Of a stretch of 64,000 nucleotides of DNA, positions 18,649 to 25,960 are shown piece by piece. The DNA comes from Gleimia coleocanis DSM 15436. GTDB lineage: Bacteria > Actinomycetota > Actinomycetes > Actinomycetales > Actinomycetaceae. Within the stretch, counting starts at the first letter, position 1; each line of letters opens with the position of its first letter. The DNA is taken from NCBI RefSeq assembly GCF_000159015.1, contig NZ_DS999540.1, forward strand, positions 124,001-188,000. Direction: 5' to 3'. The position numbers and the translations under genes are program-made. The notes beneath the pieces were generated by a model that ran no database searches, was not told the origin of the DNA, and saw only the letters and a program-made list of their open reading frames with translations.

Positions 18649-18720
18649 TGGGCGATACTGGGTTCGAACCAGTGACCTCTTCCGTGTCAAGGAAGCGCGC
18701 TACCACTGCGCCAATCGCCC
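18649..18720 (-). tRNA. tRNA-Val (GAC)
   Basis: 72-nt cloverleaf on the minus strand: acceptor GGGCGAT pairs with ATCGCCC, anticodon loop TTGACAC with GAC, T-arm GGTTCGAACCC, discriminator A. It begins 1 nt after tRNA-Gly copy 2 and is co-transcribed with it. Confidence 0.94.
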
Positions 18721-18721
18721 G

Positions 18722-18794
18722 AGCGGATGACGGGACTCGAACCCGCGACCCTCACCTTGGCAAGGTGATGCTCTACCAACTGAGCCACATCCGC
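18722..18794 (-). tRNA. tRNA-Gly (GCC), copy 2
   Basis: 73-nt cloverleaf identical to the copy at 16944-17016, with anticodon GCC. It is first of a two-tRNA unit with tRNA-Val. Confidence 0.95.
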
Positions 18795-18821
18795 GTTGCG
18801 CTCTTAACGAACGCAAGAACT

Positions 18822-18850
18822 ATATTACGCAGATTTTCCACCGAATGCAA
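18822..18850 (-). promoter_or_regulatory. Promoter of the tRNA-Gly-Val unit
   Basis: On the minus strand TTGCAT (18850-18845), 17-bp spacer, TAATAT (18827-18822). The surrounding bases closely resemble those of the promoter at 17053-17081, so the duplicated segment includes the promoter. Confidence 0.78.
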
Positions 18851-19042
18851 AATCGGCACAAAACCTCATTTTCCCCACCAAACACTCAGAAAACTAACCC
18901 ATCCCAACGCCAATACTAAAAGTTATCCACCTCACAACCCAGCTTCAGCGTAGTCGAAACCGCTGCAAGCTTACAGAATTATCCTTTAGTTTCCCGGCGC
19001 GCCCTCAAAAGCAAAACTACGCAACCCACTACCCTAATTATT

Positions 19043-19648
19043 GTGTTTGTAACTGAAACCCTTCATAGCGCAGTGCCTTCAACGCCGGTAAACCAACCGC
19101 CCGCTGAATTCCTTGAAGCACTCTTAACCCTACGCTCAGTTACCACCCCACCTCACTTAACGCTTTCGGAAATCCCAGCTCCAAAACGCATTGCCCCCTT
19201 TGCAGCAGCACTGCACGCGCAATCCCCCATCGAAGATGATGACCTGCCAATCGCTACCGGACGTTTCATTATCCTGTACAACCCGGAAGCCCCCATTGAG
19301 TGGGGAGCAAAATTTCGTATAATCACCCAAATTCGGTCCGAAATGGACGCTCACCTTGGTGAAGACCCCCTACTGGGGCAAGTGGTTTGGAGTTGGCTAC
19401 ACGACGCCTTAGATAAACACTCCGCCAGTGTACGCACCCTTAACGGGACAGTTACCCGCGAACATTCCGAAACCTTCGGTGGCCTGGTGTTAAAGCGGTC
19501 GGAAATTGAAGTCGAGTTGAAAGCCTCCTGGTCAACCGACTTTAACGATTTAGCCCCGCATTTCAGCGCCTGGCTAGATTTAGTAACCCAAGCCTACGGT
19601 AATCTTGATCCTGATTCCGTACTAGCCGGGTCAGGTGTATATGTCTGA
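19043..19648 (+). CDS. DUF3000 domain protein
   Basis: 201 residues from a GTG start. DUF3000 proteins are actinobacterial, of unknown function, and regularly lie directly upstream of the RNase D-like HRDC protein and dxs, as here. Recognisable segments are FLEALLTLRS, LAPFAAAL-like IAPFAAALHA, and GRFIILYNPEAPIEWGAKFRII. The 3' end overlaps the next gene by 8 nt or more, implying translational coupling. Confidence 0.88.
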   Translation: MFVTETLHSAVPSTPVNQPPAEFLEALLTLRSVTTPPHLTLSEIPAPKRIAPFAAALHAQSPIEDDDLPIATGRFIILYNPEAPIEWGAKFRIITQIRSEMDAHLGEDPLLGQVVWSWLHDALDKHSASVRTLNGTVTREHSETFGGLVLKRSEIEVELKASWSTDFNDLAPHFSAWLDLVTQAYGNLDPDSVLAGSGVYV

Positions 19649-20849
19649 ATCTGAATATAAGCTAATTGTTCACCCACACGAGGGCACACCAGATGTCATT
19701 GACACGCAGGTAGGTCTTGAAAAAGCAGCCCAACTTTTAAGTAAATCCACGATGCCGGTTGCTATCGACGTGGAACGCGCAGTTGGTTACCGTTATTCGC
19801 ACCGTGCTTACCTGGTACAAATTCGACGTGAGGATGTGGGAACTTTCCTAATAGATTCCGGGACTCTACCGGACTTAAGTATCCTCAATGAACCGTTAAA
19901 TAATGCCGTGTGGATTTTGCATGATGCAGATCAGGATATCGCTTCCCTGCGGATGTGTGGCCTGGAAATCCCCGAGTTGTTCGATACGATGCTAGCTGCA
20001 CGTTTGCTTGGGTTCCAGCGTTTTGGTTTAGCGGCAGTTTGTGAGCAGATTTTGGGTGTCACTTTGGATAAGAATCATCAAAGTGATGATTGGTCTACAC
20101 GCCCGCTACCACGCCCATGGTTACGCTATGCTGCTTTAGACGTGGAGCTTTTAACTGACCTTTATGAAAAGATGTCGCATAGTCTTTTTAAGGCTAATCG
20201 TTGGGAATGGGCGCAGCAGGAATTTCATAATATTTTGACGCGCCCAACTAAAAAACCTGATTCTGAGCCGTGGCGGAATTTGCGTGGCATGGGCAAGATT
20301 CGGTCTCGCCGTCACTTGGCAATTCTTGAAGAGTTATGGAAGACGCGGGAAAGAATTGCCGCTGAAATTGATTTAGAGCCCACTAGGTTGATTAAAAATC
20401 GTACGCTGGTGGCGTTAGCTTTTAATCCGCCTCGCACGCAGCGTCAGTTTTTGAATGAGCAAGAGTTGCGTCGCCCCGGCACCCGCAAGTACTTAGATGA
20501 GTGGTTTGCGGCGATTAACCGCGGTAAGTCGCGTTCGGAAGCGGATTTACCTGAGTTCCAGCGTTCCTATCGGCATGGAGAATTCCCGAGGGCGACTGCT
20601 TGGCGCTCATACGAGGGTGCGCATGCACGCCTAGTTCACCTGCGTGATGCTATCCGCAAGGTCTCAGATAAGCTAGGTATCGACTATGAGATCCTCATCG
20701 ATACGCGTATCATTCGTCATATCGCATGGTATGAAGTTTCCTACCAGGGTAAGGACCTTTTAGAATTCCTAACCCGTTTTGGGGCACGCCCTTGGCAACT
20801 TGAACTTGTTTTTAAGCCTTTAGAAAAGGCTATTAAACAGATGCCTTAG
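19641..20849 (+). CDS. rnd: RNase D-like exonuclease with HRDC domain
   Basis: 402 residues from the ATG at 19641 (a GTG at 19635 is the alternative). N-terminal DEDD 3'-5' exonuclease domain: AIDVERAVGYRYSHRAYLVQI supplies the D-x-E pair, WILHDADQDIASLR the next acidic residue, and LRYAALDVELL the last. The HRDC domain is at about 215-295. Homologues trim structured RNAs, but the substrate here is inferred only. The stop codon overlaps the dxs stop codon on the other strand by 3 nt, with no terminator between. Confidence 0.9.
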   Translation: MSESEYKLIVHPHEGTPDVIDTQVGLEKAAQLLSKSTMPVAIDVERAVGYRYSHRAYLVQIRREDVGTFLIDSGTLPDLSILNEPLNNAVWILHDADQDIASLRMCGLEIPELFDTMLAARLLGFQRFGLAAVCEQILGVTLDKNHQSDDWSTRPLPRPWLRYAALDVELLTDLYEKMSHSLFKANRWEWAQQEFHNILTRPTKKPDSEPWRNLRGMGKIRSRRHLAILEELWKTRERIAAEIDLEPTRLIKNRTLVALAFNPPRTQRQFLNEQELRRPGTRKYLDEWFAAINRGKSRSEADLPEFQRSYRHGEFPRATAWRSYEGAHARLVHLRDAIRKVSDKLGIDYEILIDTRIIRHIAWYEVSYQGKDLLEFLTRFGARPWQLELVFKPLEKAIKQMP

Positions 20850-22762
20850 AGCGCTAAATAATCACGTACCGTAGCAACTACAGCTTCCGTATCTAAGCCA
20901 AGCTCGTGAATAATCTGACCACGGCTGGCGTGCTGTAGGAACTGCTTAGGAATACCCTTAGAAACTACTGGGGTAAATACCTTTTGCTTCGCCATTTCCT
21001 CACGTAGGTTAGCAGCGTAGCCACCAGTTTCAAGACCATCTTCTAAACAGACCACTAGTTTTGCACTAGCCAAACGTTTCACCAGGTTTTCTTTCACCGG
21101 TAGCATCCACAGTGGGTCAATCACCGTGATAGTTAGGTCAGACGCGTCGCCCTCGACAGCTTGAGAAAGCTGGAATGCCGCTTCTAAACCAGTTTCTGCC
21201 AGCGACCCGGTCGCTAAAATAACCACTTCATCCGCAACCTGCGTTACAGAACCAGCCAGGACGTCACCGAACTCAGTGGATTCTAAAGCGAGAATAGGAT
21301 CTGGCAAAGCTCCCTTTGGATAGCGAATTAACGTAGGAGCATCCTTAACCGTCACGGCTCTTTGCAAGGCTGCTCGTAAAGTTGCTTCATCACGTGGAGA
21401 TGCCAACTCTAAGCCAGGAATCATAGACATCAGGGAAATATCCCACATGCCGTTATGGGAAGCGCCATCGTCACCGGTTACTCCTGCGCGGTCAAGTACA
21501 AAAGTTACCCCCGCTTTATGCAATGCCACGTCCATCAGGACTTGGTCAAACGCCCGGTTAAGGAAGGTTGCGTAAACAGCGAAAACTGGGTGCGCACCAG
21601 CAAATGCCATTCCCGCGGCGGCAGTTACTGCATGCTGTTCAGCAATACCCACATCAACCACGCGGTCAGGGTACTTTTCAAACATTGGTTTCAAACCAAC
21701 CGGAGCCATCATCGCCGCGGTAACACCAACGATAGTGGGATCTTCGTCAGCTAATTTCACAATCTCATCAGCAAAAACTGCTGTCCAACCAAAACGGGAA
21801 GGCACCAGCGGAAGACCCGTTTCAGGGTGAATCACGCCAACAGCATGGAAGCGGTCTGCCACGTCTTCTTCAGCTGGAGTATAACCCCGTCCCTTTTGAG
21901 TAATAACGTGTACTAAAACTGGACCACCTAGACTCTTGGCTCGCTGTAATGCGGTTTCCAAGGCCACGGAATCGTGACCATCCACGGTCCCAATGTACTT
22001 CAGACCGAGCTCGGCAAACATTGCGTTAGGAGCTACCAGCTCACGCACGCCTGTTTTTAAACCATGCAAGGCTTCGAATGCGACTTCCCCTGGCTTACCG
22101 TGAGAAAGCAGGTGCTTCTTTCCCCATGCTAGCGCTTTTTCATAAGAAGGTGAGGTGCGTAGCGCATCTAGGTGATGAGCTAAACCGCCAATAGTTGGGG
22201 CGTATGAGCGACCATTGTCATTCACGACAATCACTACGTTACGGTCGTCACTTTCCGCAAGATTATTTATAGCTTCCCAAGCCATACCGCCGGTTAGCGC
22301 CCCGTCACCGATAACAGCGACAACATGACGCTCATTGCCTTGGCGGGCTCGTTCACGTGAGATGCCATCTGCCCAGGAAATAGCGGTGGATGCGTGTGAG
22401 TTTTCTACCACGTCGTGTTCAGATTCGGCACGAGATGGGTAGCCAGAGACGCCACCTGCCTGACGTAGTTGGGTAAAGTCTAGACGACCGGTGAGGAGCT
22501 TATGTACGTAAGCTTGATGTCCGGTATCAAAAATCAACGTATCTGCAGGCGAATCAAAGACACGATGCAGCGCCATGGTGAGTTCTACGACGCCCAGGTT
22601 TGGCCCTAAGTGTCCGCCAGTGCGAGACACGGCATCTACCAGGTATTTGCGGATTTCCTGCGCCAGCTGTGGCAGTTGTTCTTCACGCAATGCTTTCAGG
22701 TCTGCTGGGCCTGAGATACTTGCCAGCAGTGGTCCTGGGGTTACTTTTTCGAATTCAACCAT
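20846..22762 (-). CDS. dxs: 1-deoxy-D-xylulose-5-phosphate synthase
   Basis: 638 residues from the ATG at 22762. It condenses pyruvate and glyceraldehyde-3-phosphate in the first step of the MEP isoprenoid pathway, using thiamine diphosphate. Motifs: FDTGHQAYVHKLLTGR, GDGALTGGMAWEA, VNDNGRSYAPTIGG, DRAGVTGDDGASHNG. A TTG 33 bp further upstream would add 11 residues that overlap the ABC gene end and match nothing in the family, so 22762 with AGGAAC upstream is preferred. It supplies precursors for the polyprenyl synthetase encoded at 48 kb. Confidence 0.96.
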   Translation of the reverse strand: MVEFEKVTPGPLLASISGPADLKALREEQLPQLAQEIRKYLVDAVSRTGGHLGPNLGVVELTMALHRVFDSPADTLIFDTGHQAYVHKLLTGRLDFTQLRQAGGVSGYPSRAESEHDVVENSHASTAISWADGISRERARQGNERHVVAVIGDGALTGGMAWEAINNLAESDDRNVVIVVNDNGRSYAPTIGGLAHHLDALRTSPSYEKALAWGKKHLLSHGKPGEVAFEALHGLKTGVRELVAPNAMFAELGLKYIGTVDGHDSVALETALQRAKSLGGPVLVHVITQKGRGYTPAEEDVADRFHAVGVIHPETGLPLVPSRFGWTAVFADEIVKLADEDPTIVGVTAAMMAPVGLKPMFEKYPDRVVDVGIAEQHAVTAAAGMAFAGAHPVFAVYATFLNRAFDQVLMDVALHKAGVTFVLDRAGVTGDDGASHNGMWDISLMSMIPGLELASPRDEATLRAALQRAVTVKDAPTLIRYPKGALPDPILALESTEFGDVLAGSVTQVADEVVILATGSLAETGLEAAFQLSQAVEGDASDLTITVIDPLWMLPVKENLVKRLASAKLVVCLEDGLETGGYAANLREEMAKQKVFTPVVSKGIPKQFLQHASRGQIIHELGLDTEAVVATVRDYLAL

Positions 22763-22791
22763 AGTTCCTATGATAGTGTGTTTTCCGTTCT

Positions 22792-23445
22792 TCAAGAATG
22801 GGCAAGCTTAAACGGTTTCAGAATCAATGTCGAATCTGCATACCCAGCAACAATATCATCGTGCGTAACGATAATAAGACTGCTTTCATTTTCATGACAT
22901 GATGACACTAGAAGTTCCATCATCTCATCTCGAGTTTCGTTATCTAGATTTCCAGTTGGTTCATCCGCTAATACCAATTTCGGATTAGAAATTAAAGCAC
23001 GAGCTAAAGCAACTCTCTGTTTTTCTCCACCCGATAAGTTTTGAACAGACTGTTGTGGATTAATCTTTAACCTTTCTAGAAGTTCTAATGCTCTTTCATT
23101 AATCTCCGTGTGAGGTCCATTGATTAAATATTGAGGTAACGTAACGTTATCTAGCGCAGAGAGTTCATGAATTAATTCGTAATGTTGGAAAACCATTCCA
23201 ATCTCAGTGCCTCGTAGTTTAATAATTTCTTTCGCCGAAAGATCCTTATAATTCACCTCGTTGAAGAAGATTTCACCGTGCATTGGCTCAATTAAGCCCA
23301 AAAGTGTATGCAAGAAAGTTGTTTTTCCTACACCTGAACGTCCACGGACAGCTATGCTTTCTTGTTTATTAAGAGTAAACGAGACCTTCTCAAATAAAAT
23401 TTCGTTGTATCCACACTCTAAATCTACAAGCTTTAATACGCTCAT
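22792..23445 (-). CDS. ABC transporter ATP-binding protein, LolD/MacB type
   Basis: 217 residues. Walker A GRSGVGKTT (about 34-42), signature LSGGEKQRVALARAL (about 131-145), Walker B LVLADEPTGNLD (about 152-163), and the H-loop IIVTHDD. This subtype partners FtsX-like permeases. It is 13 nt downstream of such a permease and is the last gene of a three-gene minus-strand cassette (secreted peptide, permease, ATPase). The DNA is visibly more AT-rich than the neighbouring dxs, which fits acquisition. Confidence 0.93.
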   Translation of the reverse strand: MSVLKLVDLECGYNEILFEKVSFTLNKQESIAVRGRSGVGKTTFLHTLLGLIEPMHGEIFFNEVNYKDLSAKEIIKLRGTEIGMVFQHYELIHELSALDNVTLPQYLINGPHTEINERALELLERLKINPQQSVQNLSGGEKQRVALARALISNPKLVLADEPTGNLDNETRDEMMELLVSSCHENESSLIIVTHDDIVAGYADSTLILKPFKLAHS

Positions 23446-23458
23446 TTACTTCCCTTAC

Positions 23459-25378
23459 CTATCTTCTTCCTCTGAACTCTCTGAAATAGTTTGCAAAAAG
23501 CATGAAAACACGTGTTAACAGCATTACGCAGGAAACCGTGAAAGTTAGTTTTAGGATCATTAACGGAATCTGCGGTTGATCGATAAACCCAGCTACCCAA
23601 ACTATCACTAAGATTAAAACCCCAGTAACAATGTATACAAATGCATCAACCATTAGTTCTCGTTTAGAAATCAACATGAACAATTGGGCGTAGCTTGAAG
23701 CAATATTCTTGCAGTAACGCAAATCTTCAAAGTCTCTTCTAACTTCGTTATACAGTGCTAGTAGAGAGAGCGGGAACAAAAGAATGAGAGAAAAAACAAT
23801 ATAAAATAGCAGCCAATTTGTCTGCGCAACAGAGTTTAACTGCAAAAATTCCGATACATCACGAGTGCTTGTCACCAGAGGTAACAACGAATCAGAAGTT
23901 CGAAGTGCATAAAAATCATCTATTCTTATTCCCGAACTATTTTCTATTGTTATCGTAAAGCTATCCCACTTAAGATTTGAAGCTTCGTCACTACTATCAA
24001 CTAAAACTCGCTCTCCGACATCGTTTTTTACTTCAAGCGTTGCATTTTGCAGTACCTCAGAGGCTGATTCATAGAAGTCACCGAAACAACTCGTTTCTGG
24101 GATACAGCTACCCGAGACTAGCACAGCATCTTTTGAGATTAGATGAGACTCATTATCTTGTTCATTTACAAGCTGATACACGACAAAAAATGAAACGACG
24201 ATAAGCATCATCACACTTACGAAAGAGGATATGCGTGTCAGCTTACTTGAAGTTTCCTTTATCCATATATATTCAATGCGCTTTAGACCGTCGTGTTTCG
24301 AAGCCTTCCAATCTGCAAAACGGTTCAACGCATGAGCCATAAAAGTAGGCAAAGTCAGTACTAGTAAAACAATCCCAATGATTATTGCTACTTCAGATGG
24401 GATGAGTAGCTCAAAATAAGCTAGAGTTCTGGATAAACCAAGCAAGCCAAGACCTAAGTAAAACGTAGTTACGTTACTAAATAAAAGCGAATAACGGGTG
24501 CAATATTTAACGTTCGGATCCGAATAGTTAATTAAAATAGCCGCAATAATCATCCCCATCGCAGAATATGTATATCCCCAGAACTGCGATTCCTCAAGGT
24601 GTAACTCAGTGCCGATAACCGGTATTACAGAAACGTATTTTATGAATATAAACTCAACAAAGACCAAGGTCATGATAGTTAGCAACGTCCCCAAAGAGTC
24701 TTCATTCAGTTTATGGATAAAAATCTTACGCTTCGTAACCCCCATCAACATGAGAATTTCATCTCGTCGAGATGTCTTAGACTTATAGTAACGCTGTATA
24801 TAGAAAGCTATACCAAGAGCTCCCACCCCGAGTGTGAGATAAGCAACTGGTATAAGATAGCCTATCCTTTGTAGATATGTCGCGTATCCATATTCAATCC
24901 CGTTCGCAGCTCCAAAATCAACTCCGGGATAGACACCACGTTCAACCTTTCCGCGTGCGTGAAATTCATTTTCTAAGCGTGGTCGCACAAAGATTAGCTT
25001 TTCATCTGTGAAAAGCACATCTTCGGAAATGGTTTCAGTAATCTTTCCAAACTGCGTCTCCACGTATTCCGCGTCATCATGCAGTGCGGGTGAAACTGCA
25101 ACTTCTCCGGGTTTCATCCATTGATTCAGTCCCGGAGGTAATGGAGCGTTCTCGTTCACTGGAGACAGATATACAATTCCGATCAAGTCACTGTGGCGAA
25201 AAGAATTATCCACACGGTAGTAAAACTCCGGTTGGGTTTCATATGCATAAACAATCGACCTAGAATCTGAAACTAGCTGAACATAATTTCGCTCAACATG
25301 CGTTATCCATAACGAAAATACCGCTAAACCAATCTCTAGCAGTACAATGCTTTTCAAGAGAAAGTTCTGCATTTTCAC
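23459..25378 (-). CDS. FtsX-like permease of a secreted-peptide ABC system
   Basis: 639 residues. N-terminal membrane helix (about 8-26), an extracytoplasmic domain (about 27-175), a block of membrane helices from about 178 to 355 that includes the FtsX-like segment RRDEILMLMGVTKRKIFIHKL, a second outer region (about 400-510), and two or three C-terminal helices (about 515-630). The plan matches MacB/FtsX permeases and the bacteriocin-associated DUF1430 membrane proteins. Starts GTG, with an ATG two codons later. AT-rich coding sequence. It is probably the exporter or immunity pump for the small secreted protein upstream; that link is inference from operon order. Confidence 0.8.
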   Translation of the reverse strand: MKMQNFLLKSIVLLEIGLAVFSLWITHVERNYVQLVSDSRSIVYAYETQPEFYYRVDNSFRHSDLIGIVYLSPVNENAPLPPGLNQWMKPGEVAVSPALHDDAEYVETQFGKITETISEDVLFTDEKLIFVRPRLENEFHARGKVERGVYPGVDFGAANGIEYGYATYLQRIGYLIPVAYLTLGVGALGIAFYIQRYYKSKTSRRDEILMLMGVTKRKIFIHKLNEDSLGTLLTIMTLVFVEFIFIKYVSVIPVIGTELHLEESQFWGYTYSAMGMIIAAILINYSDPNVKYCTRYSLLFSNVTTFYLGLGLLGLSRTLAYFELLIPSEVAIIIGIVLLVLTLPTFMAHALNRFADWKASKHDGLKRIEYIWIKETSSKLTRISSFVSVMMLIVVSFFVVYQLVNEQDNESHLISKDAVLVSGSCIPETSCFGDFYESASEVLQNATLEVKNDVGERVLVDSSDEASNLKWDSFTITIENSSGIRIDDFYALRTSDSLLPLVTSTRDVSEFLQLNSVAQTNWLLFYIVFSLILLFPLSLLALYNEVRRDFEDLRYCKNIASSYAQLFMLISKRELMVDAFVYIVTGVLILVIVWVAGFIDQPQIPLMILKLTFTVSCVMLLTRVFMLFANYFREFRGRR

Positions 25379-25388
25379 CCCAAACTAT

Positions 25389-25424
25389 GAGGGTTGAGCT
25401 TGTTAAAACACAAGCCCAACCCTC
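25389..25424 (-). promoter_or_regulatory. Intercistronic hairpin between secreted peptide and permease
   Basis: Fifteen-base arms with a single A-C mismatch (25389-25403 and 25410-25424) around a 6-nt AT loop, in the 58-bp gap between the two genes. There is no T-tract after it on the minus strand, so it looks like a stability or partial-attenuation element rather than a full terminator. Confidence 0.6.
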
Positions 25425-25436
25425 TACTGCAAACTG

Positions 25437-25769
25437 CTATTTATCGTAAATCCAGTTACCACATGCCATCGGTTGAGCCCAACGCGAAAGGCAAGGCATA
25501 ATCGCTGTAATAGTACTTGGTGCATATTTGGTTACTGTTGTCCCATAACCACTCTTATTCACCAGACTGGACTCTTGAGTCCCACCTGCAAACTTATAAA
25601 TGGTCGATGGGAACAGACCATCCCCGTATGCGTCTTTGAGGGAAATGAACGTACCATTCGTGAACGTATGCTGCCCGTACTGTGAGCCGTAATAGGAAAG
25701 CGCACTAGCAGGGGTAATGGTTGCTCCCAACAAAAAAACCACAGCTAATACTCTGATAGTTTTCTTCAT
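25437..25769 (-). CDS. Small secreted protein, bacteriocin-like
   Basis: 110 residues from the ATG at 25769, which has a perfect AAGGAG five bases upstream; longer frames are rejected for that reason. Signal peptide MKKTIRVLAVVFLLGATITPASA with probable cleavage after A23, leaving an ~87-residue mature chain rich in Gly, Tyr, Thr and Ser. It has only two cysteines (in PCLSRWAQPMACG), likely a disulfide, and ends NWIYDK. In size and in the order peptide-permease-ATPase it resembles lactococcin 972-type loci, but I cannot see that family's motifs. It is the first gene of the cassette. A toxin, pheromone or adhesive role is possible. Confidence 0.75.
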   Translation of the reverse strand: MKKTIRVLAVVFLLGATITPASALSYYGSQYGQHTFTNGTFISLKDAYGDGLFPSTIYKFAGGTQESSLVNKSGYGTTVTKYAPSTITAIMPCLSRWAQPMACGNWIYDK

Positions 25770-25960
25770 GATTACTCCTTGAATCCTGATAATATGCATC
25801 TCCTTTGATGCATAAGTACATGTTAAGCACTTCAGCATAATTTGTAAATATATTTTACGCAAACACTTATCATCACCTAAAGATTCTCTTTGCCACATTT
25901 TTAGGGCGGACAGAGTAAATTAGGAGTTGGATATGTCATTTACCGTTCACGGAGGAAACA

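Noticed and set aside
16765-18953. Open frames of about 100 codons at 16765-17070 and 18648-18953 with similar translations
   Set aside because: They are the complement of the tRNA genes; the similarity comes from the two identical tRNA-Gly copies.
25437-25769. Calling the secreted peptide a lactococcin 972 family member
   Set aside because: The three-gene order fits, but the mature sequence lacks the S-N-Y-x-H-type motifs of that family and has two cysteines.
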